Positions 17,307 to 26,888 of a stretch of 64,000 bases of DNA are shown in pieces (within the stretch, counting starts at the first letter, position 1; every line of letters begins with the position of its first letter). The notes beneath the pieces were generated by a model. That model had not been told where the DNA came from. It saw only the letters and a program-made list of their open reading frames with translations, and ran no database searches. The position numbers and the translations under genes were made by a program. Origin of the DNA: Vibrio sp. 99-8-1 (GTDB taxonomy: Bacteria; Pseudomonadota; Gammaproteobacteria; Enterobacterales; Vibrionaceae). The stretch spans positions 62,001 to 126,000 of the forward strand of contig NZ_VTXE01000008.1 in NCBI RefSeq assembly GCF_013114595.1, in the 5' to 3' direction.

Positions 17307-17414
17307 CAAATGAAATCTCATTTATTTATTTAAATATTTTCTACAAAGAACATTTAATTAAATTTATTTACATAAATAAATTAGTAATTTTTCCTGACTA
17401 TTTGGAGCCTAAAA

Positions 17415-19421
17415 ATGGACGTATCCTGCAACGACAGTGCTTTAATCATAAAACATAAAAATAGAATTGTATTCCAGCACTCTAAAGACACTCCCTCTTT
17501 ATTCTTAGGTGTAGGTGAAGCGAACTACGACATGTACCGTGGTAATTTTGATATTACGGACTATGTGACTGAAAGATTGCCAATGCGCCAATATGATGTT
17601 GAGCAAGGTGATAATGCGACAACAGTAACCTTCTATTTTGATGGTGAGCCAAGTATTAAAATGGTGGTTTCAGAAACAGAAGAGACCCGTCTTAAAGCTG
17701 AATTTGTTGCTTTAGACGAAAAATATAACCGTTTCTGGATTCGTCTTGCTGCCACAGAAGATGAGAAAGTTTATGGCTGTGGCGAACAGCTCACCTACTT
17801 TAATCTGCGAGGCAAAAACTTCCCTCTTTGGTCTTCAGAGCCTGGAGTAGGCAGAAACAAAAACAATTACGTGACATGGCTTGCTGATGTTAAAGATAAA
17901 GCAGGCGGCGATTACTACAACACTAACTACCCTCAACCGACGTTTGTTTCCGACAAAAAATACTTCTGTCACCTAGAAACTACCGCCTACGCTGACTTCG
18001 ATTTCACTAATGCGGATTTCCATGAACTACAGTGTTGGAACATTCCTCAATATCTGCTGCTAGATGCTGAAGAATCATTCCCAGCCTTAGTGAAAAACAT
18101 TACCGGTGTATTTGGCCGCCAACCAGAAATGCCAGACTGGGTTCATGATGGTGTGATCCTCGGTATTCAGGGTGGTACGGACATTACAGTAAGCAAAATA
18201 GACAATGCGAAAGCGGCAGGTGTCGAAGTTGCAGGTGCGTGGTGCCAAGATTGGCAAGGCATTAAGATGACCTCTTTTGGTAAACGCTTGCAGTGGGATT
18301 GGCAATGGAACAAAGAGCTATACCCAGAGCTTGATAGTAAGATTCACAAACTGAAAGAAGAAGGTGTGCGCTTCCTTGGTTACATTAACCCTTATGTTTT
18401 AGAAGACTTCCCTCTTTATAACGAAGCGGCTAAAAATGGCTATCTTGCCACTAAACAAGACGGCTCGAAGTATGTGGTTGATTTCGGTGAGTTCTACTGC
18501 GGCGTGGTTGACTTCACTAACCCTGAGGCCTGTGAGTGGTATAAAGGCGTAATTAAAACGAACATGATCGAATTTGGTCTTGATGGTTGGATGGGTGATT
18601 TTGGTGAGTACTTACCAACTGACTGTTCCCTAAGCAACGGGGTTAGTGCTGAAATCGAACACAATAAGTGGCCATATCGTTGGGCAAAAGTTCAGCATGA
18701 AGCGATTGAAGAAGCCGGAAAAACGGATGATATCCTGTTCTTTATGCGTGCGGGTGGGACCGGCATTCAAGGCTACTGTCACACATTATGGGGTGGCGAT
18801 CAGTGCGTTGACTGGTGTATTGAAGATGGCTTGGCGTCTGTTATCCCAGCCGCACTTTCATCCGGTTTAATGGGTAATGGTATTCACCATAGCGACATTG
18901 GTGGCTATACCACGCTTCACGGAATGAAACGCAGTAAAGAGCTATTCCAACGTTGGGCTGAAATGGCAGCATTTACACCAATTATGCGTAGCCATGAAGG
19001 TAACCGCCCGGGAGACAACCATCAATTTGATAGCGATGCAGAAACCCTTGCTCACCTTGCCCGCATGACCAAGATATTCAAATATCTTAAGCCTTATATC
19101 AAGGCGGCTAGCAAGTTGAACGCTCAAGAAGGATTACCTATTCAACGTCCTCTGTTTATGCATTATGAAAATGACACAGAATCGTATGAAATTAAGTTTG
19201 AATACCTATTTGGTCGTGACCTATTAGTTGCGCCTGTATACAACCAAGGCGAACAAGAGAAAGAAGTGTATCTTCCAGAAGATGAGTGGGTACATGTATG
19301 GACAGGTGAGGTTTATACCGGTGGTTGGATTACCGTCGACGCACCTATAGGCAAACCTGCGGTATTCTATCGTAAGAACGCTGAACAAGCGGAATTCTTA
19401 AGCAAAATAGCGGATTTCTAA
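17415..19421 (+). CDS. yihQ: Sulfoquinovosidase (YihQ-like, GH31)
   Basis: 668 residues; E. coli YihQ has 678. The GH31 nucleophile Asp395 is in GWMGDFGEYLP and the acid/base Asp462 is in LWGGDQCVDW. The residues that in E. coli YihQ read the sulfonate (Arg301, Trp304, Tyr508, from memory) are all conserved at a constant shift of ten: Arg291 and Trp294 in FGKRLQWDWQW and Tyr498 in DIGGYTTLHG. This separates it from ordinary alpha-glucosidases. It releases sulfoquinovose and glycerol from sulfoquinovosyl glycerol. No signal peptide, so cleavage is cytoplasmic and the TRAP system may import the glyceride itself. Confidence 0.95.
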   Translation: MDVSCNDSALIIKHKNRIVFQHSKDTPSLFLGVGEANYDMYRGNFDITDYVTERLPMRQYDVEQGDNATTVTFYFDGEPSIKMVVSETEETRLKAEFVALDEKYNRFWIRLAATEDEKVYGCGEQLTYFNLRGKNFPLWSSEPGVGRNKNNYVTWLADVKDKAGGDYYNTNYPQPTFVSDKKYFCHLETTAYADFDFTNADFHELQCWNIPQYLLLDAEESFPALVKNITGVFGRQPEMPDWVHDGVILGIQGGTDITVSKIDNAKAAGVEVAGAWCQDWQGIKMTSFGKRLQWDWQWNKELYPELDSKIHKLKEEGVRFLGYINPYVLEDFPLYNEAAKNGYLATKQDGSKYVVDFGEFYCGVVDFTNPEACEWYKGVIKTNMIEFGLDGWMGDFGEYLPTDCSLSNGVSAEIEHNKWPYRWAKVQHEAIEEAGKTDDILFFMRAGGTGIQGYCHTLWGGDQCVDWCIEDGLASVIPAALSSGLMGNGIHHSDIGGYTTLHGMKRSKELFQRWAEMAAFTPIMRSHEGNRPGDNHQFDSDAETLAHLARMTKIFKYLKPYIKAASKLNAQEGLPIQRPLFMHYENDTESYEIKFEYLFGRDLLVAPVYNQGEQEKEVYLPEDEWVHVWTGEVYTGGWITVDAPIGKPAVFYRKNAEQAEFLSKIADF

Positions 19422-19445
19422 TAACATTATCCATCCTCGTGTTTT

Positions 19446-19474
19446 GGCCTCTTTTTACTAAAGAGGCCTTTTTT
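19446..19474 (+). terminator. Terminator after yihQ
   Basis: GGCCTCTTT, 5-nt loop, AAAGAGGCC, then six T. It marks the right edge of the sulfoquinovose cluster. Confidence 0.9.
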
Positions 19475-19634
19475 ATCCCTCTCAACTCTCTCTATTCTCT
19501 GTTGTATAACTCGCCACAGTCGCGCTGGATAGTCAGCTATTAGCATCTCATTATCTAAATTACTTTTTATATGCTATTAAAAGTTGACCTGTTAGCTCTC
19601 AATATTGATTTATCAATACAACTTGCGAGCAATA

Positions 19635-21230
19635 ATGATGCTTTTATCCGACAACATCAGTGTAGATAGCAAATTACTCTCTGAATTAATCACCTCTTCC
19701 GGCGGAGACGACAGTATATTTAGTATCTCCACGATTCTAGATAATATTGACGCCGTTATTTGTGCCAAAGATCTTCAAGGACGACACTTTATTGCCAATA
19801 AGTGTTACCAACACTCTGTTGGTGTAAAAAGAGAAGATGTATTAGGAAAAACCGATCGAGAAATTTTTGTTTTTTCCCCTGAGACAGCCGAACATATTCG
19901 CCAATTTGATCAACAAGTCATTCGCGAAAAGAAAAAAGTGACCATTGAAGAAGAGGTACCAAACTCTAAAGGTCATTCTCATTATTATCTTACGCAAAAG
20001 GCACCGATATTTGACAGCAAAAATAAGGTTATTGGCGTAATGTGTTTAGCGGTCGATATTTCAAAACAAAAACGTTTGGAACTGAATTTAAAGCAGGCAA
20101 CAAAAACAAAAAATCTATTTTTAGCCAAAATGAGCCATGAAATCCGTACCCCCATCAGCGCAATTTCGGGTTATCTTGATCTGATAAAACATTCCGATTC
20201 ATCAAAGCACGACGAGTATCATAGTAATATTGAAGCATCCGTCGATCACCTACTTAACTTAGTCAATGACATTCTTGATATCTCATCCATCGAGGTGAAC
20301 CAGCTTAAATTGGATCAACATAAGTTTAACCTAGTTAACGTCATTGAAAGCGTGTTATCTAATCAATCTTTTAAAGCCAGCGCGAACAATATTGATCTAA
20401 TCTCAAAATTTACTATCAATAAAGAAGATCAATTTATTGGTGATGAGACCAGAGTAAAACAGATCATTTTTAATTTGGTCTCTAATGCCATTAAGTTCTC
20501 CAGAGATGCCCCGGTTGAAATCCGCGTCTCGTCGCTGACAACACGCACTCCGAATCGACATAAAATAATGATATTAGTCAGAGATCACGGTATCGGGCTC
20601 AACACTCATCATAGAAACTCTGTGTTTAAAGTGTTTAAACAACTCAAAAGTTCAGAAAAATACTTTGAAGGGACAGGATTAGGGCTTGCGATAGTAAAGG
20701 AAATTGCTCTACTGATGGGAGGAAATGTAAAGTTATTTTCAACACCTAACCGAGGCACTATTGTCGCGGTATCTTTATATTTAGATAAAGTCGAAGAAGA
20801 ACAAGTTTTCACAGAAAACAGGCCGACATTATTTTCTGACAATAAACGCTATTTACAAAATAAAGTGATCTGTATTGTAGAAGATCAAGCGTTTAATCGA
20901 GAGATCTTAAAATATATGGCACGCTCAGAAGGCGCAAAGGTCATTGCGTTCGCCGATGGTGATGAGCTAATTAAAGCAATAGAACAACAGCAATTTCCCA
21001 AATATATCGACTGTTTTTTGCTGGATATCCATATGCCAATACTTTGTGGTCCTGATACCTTAAAAATACTCAGAACGATCGAAGAGTATAAAGAGACGCC
21101 CGCTTACTTTATTACAGCAGATGCAATTAAGAGTAATTTGGAAGGGTACAAGAACAGTGATTACAATCTTAGTGGCATTTTTATTAAGCCAATAGAGAGA
21201 AATCAACTAATAAGCTGCTGCTTAAATTAA
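19635..21230 (+). CDS. Hybrid sensor histidine kinase (PAS-HisKA-HATPase-REC)
   Basis: About 531 residues from ATG 19635 (or 19638); a TTG at 19605 in the same frame is unlikely. There are no membrane helices. A PAS domain (about 45-150: AKDLQGRHFIANKCYQ) is followed by HisKA with the phospho-His in AKMSHEIRTPISAISGYLDL, HATPase with N-box LVSNAIKFS and G-boxes DHGIGL and GTGLGLAIVKE, and a receiver domain with acidic EDQ and the phospho-Asp in CFLLDIHMP. The receiver ends the protein, with no output domain and no adjacent partner regulator. It follows yihQ after a terminator, so a link to sulfosugar sensing is only positional. Confidence 0.85.
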   Translation: MMLLSDNISVDSKLLSELITSSGGDDSIFSISTILDNIDAVICAKDLQGRHFIANKCYQHSVGVKREDVLGKTDREIFVFSPETAEHIRQFDQQVIREKKKVTIEEEVPNSKGHSHYYLTQKAPIFDSKNKVIGVMCLAVDISKQKRLELNLKQATKTKNLFLAKMSHEIRTPISAISGYLDLIKHSDSSKHDEYHSNIEASVDHLLNLVNDILDISSIEVNQLKLDQHKFNLVNVIESVLSNQSFKASANNIDLISKFTINKEDQFIGDETRVKQIIFNLVSNAIKFSRDAPVEIRVSSLTTRTPNRHKIMILVRDHGIGLNTHHRNSVFKVFKQLKSSEKYFEGTGLGLAIVKEIALLMGGNVKLFSTPNRGTIVAVSLYLDKVEEEQVFTENRPTLFSDNKRYLQNKVICIVEDQAFNREILKYMARSEGAKVIAFADGDELIKAIEQQQFPKYIDCFLLDIHMPILCGPDTLKILRTIEEYKETPAYFITADAIKSNLEGYKNSDYNLSGIFIKPIERNQLISCCLN

Positions 21231-21258
21231 CTCCACACCATTACGTTGAGGTTATACA

Positions 21259-21277
21259 GGCCTAAGATAATTAGGCC
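21259..21277. other. Hairpin between convergent kinase and hcr genes
   Basis: GGCCTAA, 5-nt loop, TTAGGCC. There is no T-run on either side, so it is at best a weak bidirectional terminator. Confidence 0.45.
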
Positions 21278-21327
21278 GTATCTATTAAATCTTCCGTTGA
21301 GATAATGCAAGCAACTTTCGTGGTCAG

Positions 21328-22368
21328 CTAGTTTAAGCTCACTTCGACATCCGAGTGTACTTTGCAAGAACAGGCCAATACAAAACCTTGCTCAATATCT
21401 TGCTCTGTTAACGTCTCGACACTTGTACGTTCAACTTCACCAACCGTCACTTTGCACTTACACGAGCCACAAATACCACTGCGGCATGCGGCAATGACAG
21501 GCACTCCCCCTTTTTCTAGGGCGTCTATAAGCATTGAACCTTTGTCTGCTTCAACATCTGCACCAAAGCTTGGTACCTGTATAGACACGGTTCCGGCCAC
21601 TTCGGTATCAACCGTTGTTTCGGTGTCAGTAGTAATATCTGGCGTAAAGCTCTCTTCAAAAAAGTTGGCGCTATCAAAATTCAGCTGCTGTAAATAATGA
21701 CTGATATCTTGCATAAAACCGACAGGCCCACACAGATAAACGGTTCTTTGCGTTATGTCAGGACTCAGCTCTGATAACCATTTCTGATCTAATCTTCCTT
21801 GAGGGTACTGAGTGTCAGCACTATTTTTTAGTAGCAGCTTTAGATGAAAATTATCGTATTGCTTGGCCAATAACTCTAACTCATCAAAGTAGATGGTATT
21901 GGCTTTGTCACGCGCCATATGAACAAAGTCAATGTCGATCTTTTCACCGCTGTTGAGCCAATACTTAACCATGGACATAACAGGCGTTATTCCGCAGCCA
22001 GCACTGATCATAGTCACCTTTTCTTGCGGTATGCAGTCAATATTGTTAAAGCTTCCTGCCGGCTTCAACACTGTTACTCTTTCACCCACCTGAAGGTGGT
22101 CAAGTATGTAATTTGAGACAAGCCCGCCGTCTACACGCTTAACAGTAAACTGCAAAAAGTGCTCATTAGGTAACGAACTGATTGAATAAGCACGATATTG
22201 AACACTATCTGAAAGAGTAACACCTAGCGAAGCAAACTGCCCCGGCTTAAATGAAAATCTGACATCATTATCGGCGCTGGCCAGTATAAAACTAACGCTA
22301 TCAGGGGTTTCGTGCCATTTATCTTTGCAGATAAGTTCTATGGTATCTGAGTGTGTCCAAGCTAACAT
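21328..22368 (-). CDS. hcr: NADH oxidoreductase, Hcp reductase
   Basis: 346 residues. The N-terminal ferredoxin-reductase FAD domain has YRAYSISSLP (the RxYS motif) and the NAD-binding domain has MISAGCGITPVMSMVKYW and VYLCGPVGFM. The C-terminal plant-type 2Fe-2S ferredoxin domain has CRSGICGSCKCKV plus a later ACSC. It passes electrons from NADH to hybrid cluster protein Hcp. It is 73 bp downstream of hcp on the same strand, with a terminator-like hairpin in between, so hcp is probably made in excess over hcr. Confidence 0.9.
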   Translation of the reverse strand: MLAWTHSDTIELICKDKWHETPDSVSFILASADNDVRFSFKPGQFASLGVTLSDSVQYRAYSISSLPNEHFLQFTVKRVDGGLVSNYILDHLQVGERVTVLKPAGSFNNIDCIPQEKVTMISAGCGITPVMSMVKYWLNSGEKIDIDFVHMARDKANTIYFDELELLAKQYDNFHLKLLLKNSADTQYPQGRLDQKWLSELSPDITQRTVYLCGPVGFMQDISHYLQQLNFDSANFFEESFTPDITTDTETTVDTEVAGTVSIQVPSFGADVEADKGSMLIDALEKGGVPVIAACRSGICGSCKCKVTVGEVERTSVETLTEQDIEQGFVLACSCKVHSDVEVSLN

Positions 22369-22392
22369 GATTTACATCCTCGAATTCTAAAA

Positions 22393-22426
22393 CAAAAAAA
22401 ACCGGCAACGCATAAGCAGTGCCGGT
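22393..22426 (-). terminator. Terminator-like hairpin between hcp and hcr
   Basis: Read on the minus strand: ACCGGCA, about 11-nt loop, TGCCGGT, then eight T. As hcr has no other obvious promoter in this 73-bp gap, partial readthrough is the simplest reading. Confidence 0.8.
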
Positions 22427-22441
22427 AAACCCTTAATACAA

Positions 22442-24103
22442 TTAAGCAGCGAGGATTGTTTTAAGATCGTTTTCTACGGTAGAAATGCTACGCATATCAA
22501 ACTCTTTTTGCAGAATAGCCAATAGGTTATCTGTTAAGAATGCTGGTGCTGTCGGCCCGGTGTAAATGCCTTTTACACCTAGAGCGAATAGCGTAAGCAA
22601 AATTACGATCGCTTTTTGCTCAAACCAAGATAGAACTAAGGTAAGAGGAAGCTCATTAATGTCGCAATCAAACTCTTTTGATAACGCAAGCGCTAATTGA
22701 ATCGCTGAATACGCATCGTTACATTGGCCAACATCAAGCAAGCGAGGGATACCATTGATATCGCCAAACTGGTTTTTGTTGAATCGGAACTTACCACACG
22801 CCAGTGTTAGAATGACACTGTCTTCTGGAGCTTGCGCGGTAAAATCGGTGTAGTAGCTACGTTCTGCTTTATCACCATCACAACCGCCCACAAGGAAGAA
22901 GTGCTTAATATTGCCTTCTTTCACTTGCTCAACAACCGCTGGGGCTGCTGCCATTAGCGCATTTCGGCCAAAACCAACAGTAATCATTTGTTCAATTTCA
23001 TCGTGTTGGAAGCCATCTTGTGCCAAAGCGCACTCAATCACTGCGCTGAAGTCATCACCTTCGATATGAGCAACACCCGGCCAGCCAACAATACTGCGAG
23101 TAAATAGACGATCAGAATACTGACCCACGTCAGGGCTAAGTAGACAGTTAGATGTCATCACAATAGCGCCCGGGAAGTTAGCAAATTCTTTTTGTTGATT
23201 CTGCCAAGCACTTCCGTAGTTACCGACTAGGTGAGGGTATTTTTTCAGTTCAGGATAAGAGTGTGCAGGCAGCATCTCACCATTGGTATAAACATTGATG
23301 CCTTTGCCTTCTGTTTGTTGAAGGATTTTCTCAAGGTCGTGTAAGTCATGACCAGAAACAAGAATGCAGTTGCCTTTCACTGTTTTAACGTTAACTTGAG
23401 ATGGCTCAGGGTGGCCAAAGGTGTCAGTTTCACCTTTATCCAGCATCTCCATGATTCGATAGTTCATCAAACCAATTTGCATAGAGCATTTTAGTAGCTC
23501 TTGCAGATCCGTTGGATCAGTACCAAGCCACGCCATAATTTGATGGTATTCGCCATACACGACATCATCAGTTTGAGAAAGTACTCGTGCATGCTCCAAG
23601 TATGCTGCAGCCCCTTTAAGGCCGTATAGACACAGCAGTCGAAGACCAATAACGTCTTCATGCAAAGTATCATGACCACGGTTTACCGCGGCTTCAGGAG
23701 CAAGAGAGATGATCGCTTGAGCATCATTCGGTAGATCAAATTTAGCGGCTGGAGAAAGCTCTGGAAGCTCAAACCCGGAAAGAAGCGCGGCTGCTTTCAC
23801 TTTTTCAGACAAGCTTTGCTTATAAGCGTCAGATTGTTGAGCAAATTCAATAACACGTTCAGGATCGAAGTTGACATTGGTTAACGTTGAAAAGAATGCT
23901 TTTGGTGCCCACTGATCAATTTCATTGTCGATAACACCAACTGCGCGACCGAGATCCGCCCAGTAAGAAACACCTTGAAGAGAATATACTAATATATCTT
24001 GCAGATCAGAAACTTCTGCTGTTTTACCACACATACCTTGGGTGTATGAGCAGCCTTTCCCTACAGGGGTTTGAATCGTTTGTTCGCATTGAATACAGAA
24101 CAT
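22442..24103 (-). CDS. hcp: Hybrid cluster protein, NO reductase / protein S-nitrosylase
   Basis: 553 residues, close to E. coli Hcp (about 550) along its length. The N-terminal cysteine cluster [13 protein letters not shown]...[13 protein letters not shown] binds the simple Fe-S cluster. Hybrid-cluster ligands lie in [18 protein letters not shown] (Glu and His), [29 protein letters not shown] and the C-terminal [14 protein letters not shown]. Hcp reduces nitric oxide to nitrous oxide and limits nitrosative stress with Hcr. The sigma-54 promoter and the upstream norR gene indicate induction by NO through NorR. Confidence 0.95.
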   Translation of the reverse strand: MFCIQCEQTIQTPVGKGCSYTQGMCGKTAEVSDLQDILVYSLQGVSYWADLGRAVGVIDNEIDQWAPKAFFSTLTNVNFDPERVIEFAQQSDAYKQSLSEKVKAAALLSGFELPELSPAAKFDLPNDAQAIISLAPEAAVNRGHDTLHEDVIGLRLLCLYGLKGAAAYLEHARVLSQTDDVVYGEYHQIMAWLGTDPTDLQELLKCSMQIGLMNYRIMEMLDKGETDTFGHPEPSQVNVKTVKGNCILVSGHDLHDLEKILQQTEGKGINVYTNGEMLPAHSYPELKKYPHLVGNYGSAWQNQQKEFANFPGAIVMTSNCLLSPDVGQYSDRLFTRSIVGWPGVAHIEGDDFSAVIECALAQDGFQHDEIEQMITVGFGRNALMAAAPAVVEQVKEGNIKHFFLVGGCDGDKAERSYYTDFTAQAPEDSVILTLACGKFRFNKNQFGDINGIPRLLDVGQCNDAYSAIQLALALSKEFDCDINELPLTLVLSWFEQKAIVILLTLFALGVKGIYTGPTAPAFLTDNLLAILQKEFDMRSISTVENDLKTILAA

Positions 24104-24174
24104 AGTTTAAGCTCCAGTTAATTAATTCTTGCTATTGATACTCTGCCAATAGCTTTTCATTTCGGAGCAGATAT

Positions 24175-24190
24175 AGCACACTCCGTGCCA
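24175..24190 (-). promoter_or_regulatory. Sigma-54 promoter of hcp
   Basis: Read on the minus strand: TGGCACGGAGTGTGCT, with GG and GC exactly 12 bp apart start to start, as in the -24/-12 consensus TGGCACG-N4-TTGCA. It lies about 72 bp upstream of the hcp start. NorR-type activators require sigma-54, so site and regulator agree. Confidence 0.85.
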
Positions 24191-24241
24191 AAACTTATCC
24201 TATTGATTTTTAACAATTTTAATTAAACTGAGTGCTTAAAG

Positions 24242-24282
24242 TGATGTAAATACCACAACATCACGTTGTCATATTTACATCA
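24242..24282. promoter_or_regulatory. Inverted repeat upstream of hcp, candidate NorR enhancer
   Basis: Perfect 11-bp arms TGATGTAAATA and TATTTACATCA with a 19-bp spacer that itself contains ACAAC-atcac-GTTGT. The site is about 50-90 bp upstream of the -24 element, a usual enhancer distance. NsrR-type sites also contain GATG and ACATC ends, so that regulator is an alternative. Confidence 0.55.
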
Positions 24283-24289
24283 AGTCATT

Positions 24290-25825
24290 CTATTTACTTT
24301 CAATGCCGAGCTTTTTACCCATACGGTAAAGGTTTCCGCGATCCATATGTAAAAACTGCGCGGCTTTTGCCCAAACACCATCTGACTGTTGCAGTGCATG
24401 TTGAATCAGGTGCTTCTGAAACACCTCAACCGTTTCTCGCATCGGTTTTGGTGCCTGATGAAAATAATCTCGCTCAGTCGTCACTTCCATTGGCGGTATC
24501 GGATGACCCAAATCAGCCGAATGTATAACATGCCCTCCTTGCTGTATCACCTTCAAGCTTACTCGCATTAAAGTATGCTCTAACTCCCTTACATTGCCTG
24601 TCCATTCCATTCTCTCCATAACGGCTAAGCAGTCAGGATGAATATATAAATTGGGGATATTAAATTGACTACGAACTTTATCAAGAAGGTAACCCGCTAA
24701 TACAGGAATGTCCCCCACCCGCTGTCTTAATGGCGGAATATAAATAGGGAATACATTCAATCGATGGAAAAGATCCGCTCTAAAGTGCCCTTGCTCGACT
24801 TCATGGTGAAGTTCTCTATTTGTTGCCGCAATAATACGCACATCTACCAAGGCATTTTTATCTGCCCCTACTCTCTGCACTTCGCCCTGCTGAATAACTC
24901 TGAGTAACTTAGCTTGCAACAGTAGAGGGAGCTCACCAATTTCATCAAGGAAAATGGTACCGCCATCTGCAAGCTCGAACTTTCCGGCACGATTCGATAT
25001 TGCTCCGGTAAATGCTCCTTTAACATGCCCAAACAACTCACTCTCGGCAATGGACTCGGGCAGCGCAGCGCAGTTTACATAGATCATAGGCTTATCACTG
25101 CGTGTCGATTTCTCATGCAGAGCATGAGCTACCAGTTCTTTACCTGTTCCCGTCTCGCCACTAATGAGGACGGCATAATCTGACGCCGCCACCATGCTAA
25201 TGCTGTCTTTCAACGACTGCATTTGAGGACTCACCCCCACTAACTGTCCTTGCTTATGCCTTGCTTGTTCTATTAACAGCTGATTAATGGATTTCTGTTG
25301 GCGGTTGGACTCTTGTAACGCTTCAAATAGGGTGATATTTCGTAGGGTTGCAGCTGCAAGCGCAGCAAAGGTTTCAATGGTAATCGCATCCACTTTATCA
25401 AACGCCCCTACCTCCAACGCATCAAGGGTCAATAACCCTACGAGTTTGTCTTCGACATACAAGCTACAGCCCATACAGTCATGAACATCTATTTGTTCTC
25501 TTGGGGCAATAGACAACAAACCGTCAAATGGGTCGGGTAATTCGGAGTTTGCACTAAACCGGATCGGTTTTTTGTTTGATAAGATTTTGCTGAGTCTAGG
25601 GTGATCGGCAGGAATAAACTGTCGGCCAAGAACGGAGGTAGACAAACCACTCACCGCCACAGGCACTAATACTCCATTTTTATCTAACACAAATAACGCG
25701 CTAGCATCACAAGGAAGCACCTGCTTTACAGAATCAATAAGCTTTTGATAGTGCTGACCTTTAGGAAGGGCTGAACTTAAATCCAATGCTATTTGTAGTA
25801 ATACTTTCTCTACGGACGCCTTCAT
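24290..25825 (-). CDS. norR: NorR, nitric-oxide-responsive sigma-54 activator
   Basis: 511 residues, typical NorR. The N-terminal GAF domain (about 1-170) contains [16 protein letters not shown] residues ([13 protein letters not shown]) and VHDCMGCSL, which match the iron/NO-sensing region of E. coli NorR. The AAA+ domain has Walker [10 protein letters not shown], the sigma-54 contact loop GAFTGA, Walker [12 protein letters not shown] and the arginine-finger region [14 protein letters not shown] Fis-type HTH ends the protein ([24 protein letters not shown]). It lies just upstream of hcp on the same strand and should activate the sigma-54 promoter at 24175-24190. Confidence 0.93.
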   Translation of the reverse strand: MKASVEKVLLQIALDLSSALPKGQHYQKLIDSVKQVLPCDASALFVLDKNGVLVPVAVSGLSTSVLGRQFIPADHPRLSKILSNKKPIRFSANSELPDPFDGLLSIAPREQIDVHDCMGCSLYVEDKLVGLLTLDALEVGAFDKVDAITIETFAALAAATLRNITLFEALQESNRQQKSINQLLIEQARHKQGQLVGVSPQMQSLKDSISMVAASDYAVLISGETGTGKELVAHALHEKSTRSDKPMIYVNCAALPESIAESELFGHVKGAFTGAISNRAGKFELADGGTIFLDEIGELPLLLQAKLLRVIQQGEVQRVGADKNALVDVRIIAATNRELHHEVEQGHFRADLFHRLNVFPIYIPPLRQRVGDIPVLAGYLLDKVRSQFNIPNLYIHPDCLAVMERMEWTGNVRELEHTLMRVSLKVIQQGGHVIHSADLGHPIPPMEVTTERDYFHQAPKPMRETVEVFQKHLIQHALQQSDGVWAKAAQFLHMDRGNLYRMGKKLGIESK

Positions 25826-25855
25826 TCTTTATCTCAAATACTGAACAGGGCGTTA

Positions 25856-25896
25856 AGATAACACGATGTTGTCTTTATGACATCACCGTGTTATCT
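25856..25896. promoter_or_regulatory. Long inverted repeat in front of norR
   Basis: Arms AGATAACACG and CGTGTTATCT, 10 bp and perfect, enclose an inner GATGT ... ACATC pair. It sits 30 bp upstream of the norR start, between norR and the end of the EamA gene. No T-run follows on either strand, so an operator (autoregulation) or a weak terminator are both possible. Confidence 0.5.
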
Positions 25897-25905
25897 CAAT
25901 AGCGA

Positions 25906-26796
25906 TCAATCTCGCTGATAATTATGCTGTAAACGTCTTTCCCATTGAGTGATAAAGGCCACTGCACCGATAATGATAAACGCGCCTAGCCATAGCCTAC
26001 CCGGTGGAACCCACCCAAAGACCAACCAGCCGAGCAACACATTTAGAGGCAATTTAGCATGGTCAAAAGGTTGAACAAATGAGGCATCAGCAACTGAATA
26101 TGCCTTCACGATTCCCCACTGTGCCAGCGCTGTCATCGCTCCTGCCACAAATAAGATCACCCAAACTTGGGTTCCAGAAGGGATTGACCAGTCAGGCAAC
26201 GCCAACAAAATATTAAATGGGGTAATGAACAGCAGCAGATACACCACCATAGTCGAAGGAGAATCTTGCGACGATAGTTTTTTCACCATTAACGAATAAC
26301 AAGCCCAGAAAAAAGCAGCCCCTACTGGCAGCAGAGTTGCCCAGCTAAAATCATCAGCCCACGGCTCTAGTATGATCATGGCACCGGCAAAGCCCGCTAA
26401 CGTGGCACTCCAACGGGCAACCCCTACCTTCTCCTTAAGGAACAGTCCTGAACCGACGGTGGCAAATAGAGGAGAGGTCATCAATAATGCTATGCCTTGC
26501 CAAATTGGTACAGGGTACGCAAGTGCCCACATCCACAGCTGAATGCCGATCACCGATAAGAACACACGAAAAATATGCTGCTCAAGATTACTCGTCGATA
26601 AAGAACGACGAATACCAAGCGTTTTTAAGTAAGGCAAGATTACGATCAACGCAATAGCGTACTGAATTAAAGCAACAGTGGTAGACGGCAAACCAAAATT
26701 GATACTGACGTACTGTGCCAAGCTATTAACAACAGCAAAAGCCAGCCCTGCGGTTAGCATCCAGCTTGCACCCAGCACTGGGGAATGAGAAGACAT
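25906..26796 (-). CDS. EamA/DMT-family transporter
   Basis: 296 residues with ten hydrophobic helices in two EamA repeats. The first begins LGASWMLTAGLAFAVVNSLA, the second near SWATLLPVGAAFFWACYSLMVKK. It ends FGWVPPGRLWLGAFIIIGAVAFI with a basic tail. It is an inner-membrane exporter or importer of an unknown small metabolite. It is on the same strand as norR but separated by the inverted repeat at 25856-25896. No divergent regulator is adjacent. Confidence 0.85.
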   Translation of the reverse strand: MSSHSPVLGASWMLTAGLAFAVVNSLAQYVSINFGLPSTTVALIQYAIALIVILPYLKTLGIRRSLSTSNLEQHIFRVFLSVIGIQLWMWALAYPVPIWQGIALLMTSPLFATVGSGLFLKEKVGVARWSATLAGFAGAMIILEPWADDFSWATLLPVGAAFFWACYSLMVKKLSSQDSPSTMVVYLLLFITPFNILLALPDWSIPSGTQVWVILFVAGAMTALAQWGIVKAYSVADASFVQPFDHAKLPLNVLLGWLVFGWVPPGRLWLGAFIIIGAVAFITQWERRLQHNYQRD

Positions 26797-26865
26797 ATTG
26801 ACCTAAGATAATGTAAATAATTGCTACATAATAATAGAAAATAGCCAGTAGCCAAATAGTTATTA

Positions 26866-26888
26866 TTATGTTTCCAATTGAAACATAA
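26866..26888. promoter_or_regulatory. Inverted repeat upstream of the EamA transporter
   Basis: TTATGTTTC, 5-nt spacer CAATT, GAAACATAA: perfect 9-bp arms, 70 bp before the transporter start, in AT-rich promoter-like DNA. It is a good candidate operator. Nothing further was recognised in the 26797-27152 gap, which holds the promoters of the two divergent genes. Confidence 0.5.
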
